This document shows, in pieces, positions 47,789 to 55,947 of a stretch of DNA of 64,000 bases. The notes beneath the pieces were generated by a model, which did no database searches, was not told where the DNA came from, and was given only the letters and a program-made list of their open reading frames with translations. This DNA comes from Saprospirales bacterium. GTDB lineage: Bacteria; Bacteroidota; Bacteroidia; Chitinophagales; Saprospiraceae. The stretch lies in assembly GCA_016711045.1 (NCBI GenBank), contig JADJTT010000008.1, positions 397,879 to 461,878 of the forward strand. Direction: 5' to 3'. The stretch's first letter is position 1. Each line of letters begins with the position of its first letter. The position numbers were made by a program, and so were the translations under genes.

Positions 47789-50182
47789 ATGAAAACACCC
47801 ACGCTACTTTCCGCCGCAAGCCTCCTGGTCTTCCTCCTGGCTTGCCAGACGAGCTTCGCCCAATCCGTCCGCATCCTGGTGACGGATGAAGAAAACATGC
47901 CGTTGATCGGCGCTAATATCCAGCTGACTGATCTCCAGGACTCTACCAGCCTTTTCAGTGTGACAGATGTAGCCGGGATGGCGGATCTCCATTGCGCCGA
48001 CGGGCAATACCGCCTCCAGATCAGCTATGTCGGCTATACGCCGCTGGACGATACGATCGGGATCGATGATAACCACCGGCAAATGCGTTTCACCCTGACC
48101 GAAGGATCGGTTGCGCTCAATTCGGTGACCGTGACCGCCAAGAGGCCGCTCATCACACAAGATGGCGACAAGATGATCGTCGATCCGGAGCCCCTGGTCA
48201 GCATCAGCTCCAATACCCTGGAAGTGCTGGAGGCGGTGCCGGGACTGTTTGTCGATCCCGACGGCGGCATTTTCCTCAACAATGCCACGCCGGCCCAGAT
48301 CTACATCAACGGGCGGGAGCAGCGGATGAGCCAGCAGGATATGGCCGGCATCTTGCGAGGCCTGCCGCCGGGCACCATCCAGCGCATCGAGATCATCCGG
48401 ACGCCCTCCACCAAGTACGATGCGGCGAGCTCGGGAGGCATCATCAATATCGTGCTGAAAAAAGGCATGAAGCTGGGCCGCTACGGCTCGGTCAATGCCG
48501 GCATGAACCAGGGGATCGAAGGAGACCGCTTCGCCGGGTTCAACCTCAACAACGGCGGAAACAAGGGCTCCTGGTACATCAACGCCAACTACCATCGCCA
48601 CGGACGGGAGGAGACGGCCAGTCTGTTCCGGAGATTGTCGGCCGATTACAATCTCGACCAGGACACCCGGGCGAATGACTGGAGCCACCAGGGGAATATT
48701 GGATACGGCGCCAGCGTCTACTTCAGCGAAAAGCTCGAGTTGGCTTATGACGGCCGCGTCAATGCCAACCTGGGCCGCAACGATAGCAAGAGTACCAACC
48801 TCATTTTCGGAGAAACCCTTGATACCCTTTCCAGGATCGAAAACTACGTAGAAGATTACAGCCCTTCGCTGAACCTGCAGCAGGATCTCGGCCTGACCTG
48901 GAAACTGGACACGCTGGACGGCGCCTGGGAAAACAAGTTCAGCTACAGCTACCGCGATGGAAAAACTGAACAGGATTTCCGGGCCGATATTCTTTTTCCC
49001 GAACTGGACCCTGTGGTGGGCGAAGGCCTCAACCGGCAGGGACGGCATTTTTTCCAATTCCAGTCCGACCTGACCTATAACTTTCCGCATCAAACAAAAC
49101 TGGAAACCGGGGTGAAGGCCGCCTACCAGCATTACGACAGCCGGGCCGACTATTACCTCCGGGAAAACGGCGTTCTGGTACCCGACGACCGCCGCACCAA
49201 TGCTTTCGTATACCGGGAAAACATCAATGCCGCCTATATCCAGGCTTCCCGTCCATTGGTGGCCGAGTTGCTGCTCAAAACCGGCGTGCGATTGGAGCAC
49301 ACCTGGATGCAAGGCCGGCAGACCGTGCCGACAGATACGAGTTTCCTCCTCAACCGGGTGGACCTGTTCCCCTACGTCTACCTCAGTCGGCCCATTATGA
49401 AGATCGCAAGCTTCCGGCTCGACGCCTACCTCATTTACCGCCGCACCATCGACCGGCCCGGGTATAGTGACCTGAACCCGTACGTCCGGTATATCGACGA
49501 GTTTTCGTACGAAGCAGGCAATCCGGGGCTCCAGCCCCAGTTTACGCACAACATTGAGGCCAATATCAGTTTTGAGGACCGGCCCTTGTTCGCCATCGGG
49601 CGCAACTACACCGACGGCATCCGCAGCAATGTATTGTACCCCGACAGCGAACATCCAGAGATCGTGGTTCGGACCTACGACAATGTGGGCAAGAGCCGGG
49701 AGACCTATTTTCGGGCCGTGGGCGCCATCCCGCCGGGTGGGGTGTACTTCTTCGTCGCCGGCGCGCAGTACAACCTAAACGAGTACGAAGGTGTCTACCA
49801 GGGCGAACCCCTGAGCTTCCGGCGGGGTACCTGGCGGTTTTTTACCTTTCATTCCCTCAACCTAACAAAGACTACCCGCTTCAACCTCAGCGGTTTTCTC
49901 CAGTTGAACGGCCTGATGAATTTCTACGAGCTGGAAACCCTGGGACAATTAAATCTGAGCCTCAGCCAGTATTTTCTCGCCAAAAAACTCCAGGTTTCGC
50001 TTTTCGCCCGCGATGTGCTGCGCACGCGGACGGTTCGCTTCCACTTCGATCAGGGAGACATATCCATGGACGGCGACCGCTACAGCGACAGCCAGCGGGT
50101 AGGGTGCCGGATCCGGTATGATTTTGGGTTGCGGAAGCGGAAAGACCGACCGGATATGATGCAGTTTGAGGTAGGGGAGTGA
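47789..50182 (+). CDS. TonB-dependent-receptor-like outer membrane protein
   Basis: A 797-residue outer membrane beta-barrel. The signal MKTPTLLSAASLLVFLLAC runs on to SFAQ. The carboxypeptidase regulatory-like domain (about 26-110) reads SVRILVTDEENMPLIGANIQ and QISYVGYTPLDDTI. The plug (about 130-225) reads LEVLEAVPGLFVDPDGG and IYINGREQRMSQQDMAGILR, with IQRIEIIRTPSTKYDAASSG and GIINIVLKKG. The remaining 570 residues are barrel strands of the OMP_b-brl_3 type, ending RIRYDFGLRKRKD. Solute unknown; such receptors often act in peptide, iron or surface-protein handling. No SusD partner is adjacent. It converges on the methyltransferase gene, 6 bases apart. Confidence 0.88.
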   Translation: MKTPTLLSAASLLVFLLACQTSFAQSVRILVTDEENMPLIGANIQLTDLQDSTSLFSVTDVAGMADLHCADGQYRLQISYVGYTPLDDTIGIDDNHRQMRFTLTEGSVALNSVTVTAKRPLITQDGDKMIVDPEPLVSISSNTLEVLEAVPGLFVDPDGGIFLNNATPAQIYINGREQRMSQQDMAGILRGLPPGTIQRIEIIRTPSTKYDAASSGGIINIVLKKGMKLGRYGSVNAGMNQGIEGDRFAGFNLNNGGNKGSWYINANYHRHGREETASLFRRLSADYNLDQDTRANDWSHQGNIGYGASVYFSEKLELAYDGRVNANLGRNDSKSTNLIFGETLDTLSRIENYVEDYSPSLNLQQDLGLTWKLDTLDGAWENKFSYSYRDGKTEQDFRADILFPELDPVVGEGLNRQGRHFFQFQSDLTYNFPHQTKLETGVKAAYQHYDSRADYYLRENGVLVPDDRRTNAFVYRENINAAYIQASRPLVAELLLKTGVRLEHTWMQGRQTVPTDTSFLLNRVDLFPYVYLSRPIMKIASFRLDAYLIYRRTIDRPGYSDLNPYVRYIDEFSYEAGNPGLQPQFTHNIEANISFEDRPLFAIGRNYTDGIRSNVLYPDSEHPEIVVRTYDNVGKSRETYFRAVGAIPPGGVYFFVAGAQYNLNEYEGVYQGEPLSFRRGTWRFFTFHSLNLTKTTRFNLSGFLQLNGLMNFYELETLGQLNLSLSQYFLAKKLQVSLFARDVLRTRTVRFHFDQGDISMDGDRYSDSQRVGCRIRYDFGLRKRKDRPDMMQFEVGE

Positions 50183-50188
50183 GGAGTG

Positions 50189-50662
50189 TCATATCCACCG
50201 CCTTACTTTTTTTTGGTATTCGACATAGTTAACGCCAAAAGCCCTTTCCAAATATTTCTCTTCATTTTGTATCACGAAATTTGTAACAACAAATATTACT
50301 ACTGGAACGAGCATAAATGACCATACGTTTCCTTTAAAACATCCTATTCCAAGATAAAGTATTAACAGACCCAAATACATCGGATTTCTGGAAATCGAGT
50401 AGATGCCTGATGTCTGCAACGAGTTTGCCGGTTTGACCGTGATCAGGGTGTTTTTCGTTTGAAAGAATTTTATCAGGGCAGGCGCCATGATCGTTAATCC
50501 TGTGAGAATTAATATCACCCCTGTAATAAAAGCAGCTTTCGACTCGAAAAAACGCCCCGAAAGAGGTATCTTTTTTTGGATAAAAATGGAAATAAAGAAT
50601 ACCAATACATAAATAATCGGAGGAGGGAGATAGACTCCGGGATGATCAATTTTTGTTTTCAT
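50189..50662 (-). CDS. Isoprenylcysteine carboxyl methyltransferase-like membrane protein
   Basis: A 157-residue membrane methyltransferase of the ICMT/PEMT superfamily. Four hydrophobic spans are visible. The SAM-binding signature is GIYSISRNPMYLGLLILYLG, with the terminal EEKYLERAFGVNYVEYQKKV. Substrate is unknown (phospholipid, isoprenoid or other lipid). It lies 8 bases downstream of the SnoaL-like gene and is probably co-transcribed with it. Confidence 0.87.
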   Translation of the reverse strand: MKTKIDHPGVYLPPPIIYVLVFFISIFIQKKIPLSGRFFESKAAFITGVILILTGLTIMAPALIKFFQTKNTLITVKPANSLQTSGIYSISRNPMYLGLLILYLGIGCFKGNVWSFMLVPVVIFVVTNFVIQNEEKYLERAFGVNYVEYQKKVRRWI

Positions 50663-50670
50663 GATTGAAG

Positions 50671-51081
50671 TTATTTTTTGTTAAAAACACCCAGTTGCAT
50701 CATTGCGGCAAAACGATCGGGTATTCCCCAATGCTCTACCAATAAGCCATTTTCGTACCGGCCAATGTCCATAATATCAAGCGAGATTGGAGTGCCGGAA
50801 GGGGGCATATGCATAAATGGGCCGGATTGAATCGCCGTAGCTTTGTAGTGCGTCCAAACAAAATCCCCGTCTTGCATGCTCTTTTGCAGGACGTATTGAA
50901 GATCGGAAAGGCCGGCGTGTAGTTCCCTGATAATGCCTTTCAATCCTTCTTTCCCGTTTTTTGCTCCAAACTGATGTTCGATAAAGTCATCGCTCACAAA
51001 CTGATCGATTACCTGGAAATTTGCATTTCCAAAACCATCTTCCATGATCTTCCTGGTAATGGCCAATAGGTCGTTTTTCAT
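50671..51081 (-). CDS. SnoaL-like ester cyclase family protein
   Basis: A 136-residue NTF2-fold protein from the ATG at 51081. Motifs: DQFVSDDFIEHQFGAKNGKE, LKGIIRELHAGLSDLQYVLQ, GDFVWTHYKATAIQSGPFM, LDIMDIGRYENGLLVEHWGI. This is the 'ester cyclase' or SnoaL-polyketide-cyclase pattern; most members are of unknown role. It is paired with the following methyltransferase. A longer frame to 51135 adds residues without similarity. Confidence 0.85.
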   Translation of the reverse strand: MKNDLLAITRKIMEDGFGNANFQVIDQFVSDDFIEHQFGAKNGKEGLKGIIRELHAGLSDLQYVLQKSMQDGDFVWTHYKATAIQSGPFMHMPPSGTPISLDIMDIGRYENGLLVEHWGIPDRFAAMMQLGVFNKK

Positions 51082-51169
51082 AATGGGTTGTTTTTGATTT
51101 TTAAAATTATTACTACTTAAGCAAAGGAAATACACCTACAATGTGACATCTGGTCGCATTGTGGATATG

Positions 51170-51311
51170 GATATATCTCCGCCTCGACGGAGATATATCT
51201 TTATTTATTTTTGATTTTTAATTAGACTCAAAACGAAGTGGTTTGGGAATATTGCGGCCAGCGGCCGCAATATTCCCAAGTGATTTGACGGCCGCCGGCC
51301 GTCAAATCACT
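51170..51311. repeat. Three perfect palindromes in the SnoaL/AraC gap
   Basis: Hairpins lie at 51170-51199 (GATATATCTCCG, 12-base arms), 51243-51279 (TTGGGAATATTGCGGC, 16-base arms, 5-base loop) and 51279-51311 (AGTGATTTGACGGCC, 15-base arms, 3-base loop). The last two abut and share one base. Reading leftwards from the AraC gene stop (51422) they come first, so they could end or protect that mRNA, but no T-run follows. The gap 51082-51421 holds nothing else I can identify. Confidence 0.85.
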
Positions 51312-51421
51312 TTTGCTTCAGTATAGACTGAAGAAAAGTGGTTTGCTTCAACAAATAAATAATCCGCTTGACAAAACTAGGCTTGTTTTGCAAAGGTGGT
51401 TTAGGAAAAAAACGACAACTT

Positions 51422-52252
51422 TTAACCGGTGGGAAAATCTCCGTATCCGCTTGTTTGTTTTTGCAGGAGTGTGCCGGGAGGGAAATCGGCAAATTGCCTG
51501 AATTCACGGAGCAGGTGGGAGGAATCGTCATAGTCGCACTCCTGGGCAATTTCTGACCAACTTTTTTCCGGCGATTGATTTTTGATCTTCATGGCATTTT
51601 CAAATCGCACGATCCGGGTATACATTTTAGGGGAAATGCCGACCCGTTTCGTAAAATTGCGTTCAAATTGCCGAAGACTCAGGCACGCCATGGAGGCCCA
51701 TTCAGGCAGGGTATATTTTGCAAACGGATCGAGCATTTTAATGGCCACCCCATCAATGGGCTCTTCCGGAAGTATGCCCTTTTCCATTTGTTGGTCGATA
51801 AAGCCTGAAACTATTTCTATCATTTCGTCGTAGGAGGTGGAAATGCCTAACCTCGTGTTTATTCGGTCAATTTCTTCCCCTAGGAATTCAACCGCATTGA
51901 ATCCAAAATTGACTGTCTTCTGCATGGGTGTTTTCAGTAATCGATACAGGCCGGTGGGATGAAAAGATACTTTTAACATCAGGTAATCCCTCCCAAACCT
52001 TAAACCAACCGGTTTGTTCTTAGGTCCGGTAATAACAGCAGGGTCTGCAATTATTCCTTCTGAATCAGGATATTGCAATACGCTTACCTGATCTTTTGGG
52101 TAGAAGTACAACCCTTGTTCCGTATTTGCCAGACAAGTAATAAAAGGGGGAGGAAGTGTATCCGTATCATCCCATTTTATATGGAGTATCTGAAACTCCC
52201 GAATGATCTCTTTCTGAGAATCAGAAGGGGCATATTTTTGGAAAAACTTCAT
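51422..52252 (-). CDS. AraC-family transcriptional regulator
   Basis: A 276-residue regulator. The N-terminal part (1-150) resembles the sensing domain found in Bacteroidota AraC proteins (SVLQYPDSEGIIADPAVITG, LMLKVSFHPTGLYRLLKTPM). The C-terminal double helix-turn-helix is YTLPEWASMACLSLRQFERN with FTKRVGISPKMYTRIVRFEN, and WSEIAQECDYDDSSHLLREF with RQFADFPPG. It may regulate the SnoaL-methyltransferase pair downstream on the same strand; this is inference from position. Full length. Confidence 0.9.
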   Translation of the reverse strand: MKFFQKYAPSDSQKEIIREFQILHIKWDDTDTLPPPFITCLANTEQGLYFYPKDQVSVLQYPDSEGIIADPAVITGPKNKPVGLRFGRDYLMLKVSFHPTGLYRLLKTPMQKTVNFGFNAVEFLGEEIDRINTRLGISTSYDEMIEIVSGFIDQQMEKGILPEEPIDGVAIKMLDPFAKYTLPEWASMACLSLRQFERNFTKRVGISPKMYTRIVRFENAMKIKNQSPEKSWSEIAQECDYDDSSHLLREFRQFADFPPGTLLQKQTSGYGDFPTG

Positions 52253-52316
52253 AAAAAGGATTGGTTATATAATGCACAAACCTATTGCGGTTGACCCCAG
52301 TAAAACTAAAAACTAA

Positions 52317-52334
52317 TCCCGATAGCTATCGGGA
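52317..52334. terminator. CCCGATAGCTATCGGG palindrome after the trans-sulfuration gene
   Basis: The perfect 18-base palindrome TCCCGATAGCTATCGGGA sits 5 bases from the end of the minus-strand PLP gene and is followed, in the direction of its transcription, by ATTAGTTTTTAGTTTTA. It may act as a terminator. It is also a member of the repeat family at 13487 and 42921. Confidence 0.55.
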
Positions 52335-52339
52335 AAAAA

Positions 52340-53506
52340 TTAAAAACTAAAAACCCCCATCCCCCGCTCCAAATCCTCCCACAACCATTCCACCTCTTCC
52401 AGCCCGATGTAAAACCGCACCAAATTCCAGGGCAGCGGACTGTCGGGCAACCCGGGGATCTTGTAAAACGCCGCCGAAGGCAGCACGAGCGACTCATGCC
52501 CGCCCCAGCTCACCGCGAGGAGGAAACGCTGTAGGCTGTGGAAGAATGCTTCCATCTGCTCGATTTTGTCGGCGTTGAAGTAGACGGAAAACAGCCCCCC
52601 GGCGCCGGTCATCTGCTTTTTCGCCAGCTCGTATTGCGGAAAAGAGGGGAGGAGGGGGTGGTTGACTTGCTGCACAGCCGGGTGTGCCTCCAACCGTTGT
52701 GCGATCATTAGGGCGCTCTCGTGCGAGCGCTGCACCCGCAGCGGCAATGTGCGCAAGCCGCGCAGCACCAGCCAGGCATCGTGCGGACCGAGGATGCCGC
52801 CCAGGGTCATAAATTCCAGGTTAAACAGCTTCTTGACCATCGCCTTGTTGCCCGCCAGCACACCCAACACCACGTCGCTATGCCCATTCAGGTACTTGGT
52901 GCCCGAGTGTAGCACAATATCAACTCCTAGCTTGATAGGTTGCTGGTAAATGGGGGAGGCGTAGCTGTTGTCGATACAGCTCACCAGCCCGTGCTTTTTG
53001 GCGATGGCCACGCAGGCTTCCAGATCCTGAAGCTCGAAGGTCAGGGAGTTGGGGCTCTCGAGGTAGAGTAGGGTGGTGTTGGGCTGCACCGCGGCTTCGA
53101 TGGCAGCGGTATCGGTACCATCCACAAATGTATGGGTCACCCCAAACCGGGGCAGCAGCTTCATCAACAGGGTCTTGGTCCAGGAATAGGGGTTTTGGAC
53201 ACAGACCACATGATCCCCTGCCTTGACGTTTCCAATGACAGCCGTGGAAATCGCGCCGGCCCCGCTGCTGAATACCAACGCATCTTCCGCCCCTTCCAGC
53301 GCCGCCAGCTTTTTCCGCAGGATCTCTACGGTAGGGTTATTGCCCCGGGAGTAAATATGGCTTTCCAACTCGTCGGAGATCGCGTGGCGGAATTCGTCGA
53401 GCGTCCGAAACGCAAAATTGCTGGTCTGGATAATAGGCGGGGCAACGGCGTCGAAGTAGTTGTCGCGTTCTTCGCCCAGGTGGTTGAGGATTTCGCTGAG
53501 GTGCAT
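52340..53506 (-). CDS. Cys/Met-metabolism PLP enzyme (cystathionine synthase/lyase family)
   Basis: A 388-residue trans-sulfuration enzyme. Motifs: FDAVAPPIIQTSNFAFRTLD, HIYSRGNNPTVEILRKKLAA, ALVFSSGAGAISTAVIGNVK (PLP phosphate site), LLYLESPNSLTFELQDLEAC, VSCIDNSYASPIYQQPIKLG with the Asp that contacts the pyridine nitrogen, and the Schiff-base lysine in VLHSGTKYLNGHSDVVLG. Cystathionine gamma-synthase, beta-lyase, gamma-lyase and O-acetylhomoserine sulfhydrylase cannot be told apart by eye. It stands alone on the minus strand with a palindrome just after its stop. Confidence 0.9.
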   Translation of the reverse strand: MHLSEILNHLGEERDNYFDAVAPPIIQTSNFAFRTLDEFRHAISDELESHIYSRGNNPTVEILRKKLAALEGAEDALVFSSGAGAISTAVIGNVKAGDHVVCVQNPYSWTKTLLMKLLPRFGVTHTFVDGTDTAAIEAAVQPNTTLLYLESPNSLTFELQDLEACVAIAKKHGLVSCIDNSYASPIYQQPIKLGVDIVLHSGTKYLNGHSDVVLGVLAGNKAMVKKLFNLEFMTLGGILGPHDAWLVLRGLRTLPLRVQRSHESALMIAQRLEAHPAVQQVNHPLLPSFPQYELAKKQMTGAGGLFSVYFNADKIEQMEAFFHSLQRFLLAVSWGGHESLVLPSAAFYKIPGLPDSPLPWNLVRFYIGLEEVEWLWEDLERGMGVFSF

Positions 53507-53536
53507 GGTGGTTGTGTTCTTAATGCTTTGAAGCGT

Positions 53537-53813
53537 AAGACATTCCGAATTTTAAACCTGGCGTTTTCGCACTTACTCCCGGACCCCGTCTCTGGACCAA
53601 TCTTGTTGGGGGCGAGGAAAAAAAATCCTACCCAAGATGTTTGTACATTCTTGTCCCCCGCTGGCGGGGGTAGGGGGTGGAAAATAACTGTCATTAGTCC
53701 CCAAAAGGGAGGAAATCAATGGTTAAGGGATCCACCCCCAACCCCCGCCAGCGGGGGACAAGAGCGAGCGAGTTCCCCAGGTCTTCACAAGGTTTTGAGT
53801 AATTCGGAATGTC
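53537..53813. repeat. REPIN nested in AGACATTCCGAATT inverted repeat
   Basis: The outer arms AGACATTCCGAATT and AATTCGGAATGTCT (53537-53550 and 53800-53813) are perfect. Inside, the REP doublet TTGTCCCCCGCTGGCGGGGG with TAGGGGGTGGA (53651-53681) faces its complement (53731-53761). Segment CTTGTTGGGGGCGAGGAAAA at about 53612 resembles the outer-arm flank of the other copies. There is no gene in 53507-53963. Confidence 0.85.
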
Positions 53814-53963
53814 TCATGTTTTTGGTAATGATAAATCTGTTCAAAAGGAAACGCCGGGAAATTTACAGAAATTTTTTTGACTGGATAGGGGTATGTTCAA
53901 GTTGGCCGCATCCTAATTTCGAACGACTAATGAAACAATTTACAAAACGTAAAAATCGTAAAA

Positions 53964-54698
53964 ATGAAACTATTAAATGTAAGTTTTGCAGCCCTCCTGA
54001 TCTCCGGCCTGTTTTTCTCCTCCTGCACAAAAGAGATCTTCTGCATCCATGGAGACGGACCGATCACCACCAAAGTGCTGTCTATCCCTGATTTTACCGG
54101 CATCGCACTCGAAGAAGCTGCCGATGTGATCATTACCCAGGGTCCTGTGCAGGAAGTAAAGGCGACCGGCCACGCCAACATCATCGACCGCTTGAAAGAT
54201 AGAGTGACGGGAGGTACCTGGCAGATCGATCTGGGAAAAGGTTGCTTCAGCGATTATGACCTGACCCTCTACATAACCGTCCCGAATATTGAAGATATTT
54301 CGATCAGTGGCGCAGGCACAGTCACGGTGAACGATTTTACGGAACAGGGCAATTTGTCCCTGGATATATCGGGCGCCGGCAATTTGGAACTCAACCAATT
54401 CGAGGGCGCTGAATCCCTTTCCATTCATATCAGCGGATTGGGCGGCGTCACCGGCTATGGCGCATTTCCTTCCCTGAAAAAACTGGATATGAATATTAGC
54501 GGCTCCGGAAATTATGATGGATACCCCATTGAAACGGAAGACTGTAAAATCGATATTTCCGGATCGGGAAATTGCAAGGTGTCTGTCATAGACCATCTGG
54601 ATGTGTCGATCAGCGGTACCGGCAAGGTGTACTACAAAGGCAACCCGACCATCACCCAACAGATCAGTGGGCTGGGCAGCATCGTGCATGTGAATTAA
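53964..54698 (+). CDS. GIN-domain (DUF2807) lipoprotein
   Basis: A 244-residue exported beta-helix protein. The signal ends in lipobox LFFSSC (about Cys21). The head domain reads VLSIPDFTGIALEEAADVII, and the C-terminal repeats ISISGAGTVTVND, LDISGAGNLELN, IHISGLGGVTGY, MNISGSGNYDGY, IDISGSGNCKV and VSISGTGKVYYKG form the DUF2807 solenoid. These are abundant in Bacteroidota and their role is unknown. It is complete and is followed by a clear terminator. Confidence 0.92.
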   Translation: MKLLNVSFAALLISGLFFSSCTKEIFCIHGDGPITTKVLSIPDFTGIALEEAADVIITQGPVQEVKATGHANIIDRLKDRVTGGTWQIDLGKGCFSDYDLTLYITVPNIEDISISGAGTVTVNDFTEQGNLSLDISGAGNLELNQFEGAESLSIHISGLGGVTGYGAFPSLKKLDMNISGSGNYDGYPIETEDCKIDISGSGNCKVSVIDHLDVSISGTGKVYYKGNPTITQQISGLGSIVHVN

Positions 54699-54723
54699 CG
54701 CATTGCGTTTCCCATCCTACTTG

Positions 54724-54765
54724 CAGAGGGAGCGTGCCGACAGGTGCGCTCCCTCTGTTTTTTTT
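54724..54765 (+). terminator. Terminator of the GIN lipoprotein gene
   Basis: Stem CAGAGGGAGCG/CGCTCCCTCTG with a 12-base loop is followed by eight T residues, 25 bases after the stop. Confidence 0.92.
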
Positions 54766-54795
54766 AGTATTTTGTAGCATGAAAACAAGGAACCA

Positions 54796-55926
54796 ATGAC
54801 CCCCAATAACGAAAAAATGGGCTTCAACGCCACCTGGTCGATGGCCGTCGGAGGGATGGTCGGAGGCGGTATCTTCTCCGTGCTGGGCGTGCACACGCGG
54901 GGGCAATCGGCCCCCTGGATCGGTGCTCGCGGGCCTGATCGTCCTGATCTCGGCGCACAGCAGTGCGTTGTCATTTGAAATCAGAAGAGCGGAGCGCGTT
55001 CACCTCTTGAACGAGATTAACCACGAAGGCTTGGGCGGAAGCTTGTCGGGGTACAGGGCCCTTCGAGCCTTTCCTGGCATTATAGCGCCTGCTCCTGGGG
55101 AAGCTGGTTCCGCGCGTGCTTGCCTCCCGGTGTCGCCAGCCTGGTCCTGGTCAATTTGCGGGGGTGAGTGGATCTTCGAAGCTGGAGATCATCACCGTTT
55201 GGGGAAAATTATTCGTCCTTTTTAGGCTTGTCCTTGTTTGCGCTCCAGCATGGGGCCCGACCAGTTGGTACGGGCATCGAACCTCGCCCGAAGATACGGC
55301 CTTGGGGGCTGCGACCATTTTTATGGCCTACGAAGGCTTTCAGTTGCTGTCGTACGATTATGAAGACATCAAAAACCCGCAGAAAACCTTACCGCGGGCA
55401 ACCATCTCGGCGGTCATTGCCGTCATAGCGATCTACGTATTGGTGGCTTTTGCAAAACCCGATCGAACGGGAGGGGGGGGGCCCGGCCCCGCCGGCGGGC
55501 CCGGGGCCGGGCGGGCCCCCCCGGGGGGCCGGGCGCGCCGCCCCCCCCCGCCCCCCCCCCCACCCCGGCCCCCCCCGCCCCCCCAGGAGGGCGTGGCCAA
55601 AAAGAAAGACCTTCCCTATTTTCTGGCAAAGGAAAATCAGGCCAATATACCCTATTACGCCATCCTCGTGATCGGAGGAATGGGGGCCTTACTGGCGGTC
55701 ATTGGTTCCTTGAGCACCCTGGTCGATGCGGCCAGCCGTCTTCCTCCCACCGGTGGTCAATTTTCTGGCCTTTCAGCAAAAGGTGACGTATCGCTGGTTT
55801 TCCATGGCTGGCGCATTAGGATGCCTGGTCGCGATCGGGCTTTCCTCTTATGTGCAATGGAAAGAAAATCCCGTCCCCCTGATCGTCGTGCTGGTTGCCT
55901 GTTGCCTTGTCGGCGGCCGTATTTAA
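54796..55926 (+). pseudogene. Degraded APC-superfamily amino acid permease
   Basis: Fragments in all three frames add up to a 400-residue-type transporter: MGFNATWSMAVGGMVGGGIF (54826, frame 1), VLAGLIVLISAHSS and FLNEINHEG-like pieces (frame 2), TALGAATIFMAYEGFQLLSY with DYEDIKNPQKTLPRATISAV (frame 3), LAKENQANIPYYAILVIGG, then VVNFLAFQQKVTYRWFSMAG in frame 1 again. At least three shifts are needed. About 65 residues in the middle are replaced by a G/C-only stretch. Members import amino acids by proton symport; this copy cannot work as read. Sequencing or assembly error may account for part of the damage. Confidence 0.8.
55468..55593. other. T-free G/C-run stretch inside the permease pseudogene
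   Basis: About 125 bases made only of G and C runs apart from three A residues, with no T. It contains runs of up to ten C and nine G and has no resemblance to the permease coding sequence it interrupts. The look is that of a sequencing or assembly artefact, although a G-quadruplex-forming insertion cannot be excluded. Confidence 0.85.
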
Positions 55927-55947
55927 GCGATGAATGGATGAGTTTAA

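Noticed and set aside
47568..47792. A 74-codon open frame before the outer membrane receptor
   Set aside because: It is read through the AACCGCAAAGGCGC inverted repeat and its product has no domain or signal; the repeat explains the open frame.
53132..54091. A 319-codon plus-strand frame opposite the trans-sulfuration gene
   Set aside because: It is the antisense of a clear PLP enzyme, runs through a REPIN and into the GIN lipoprotein start in another frame; no recognisable protein.
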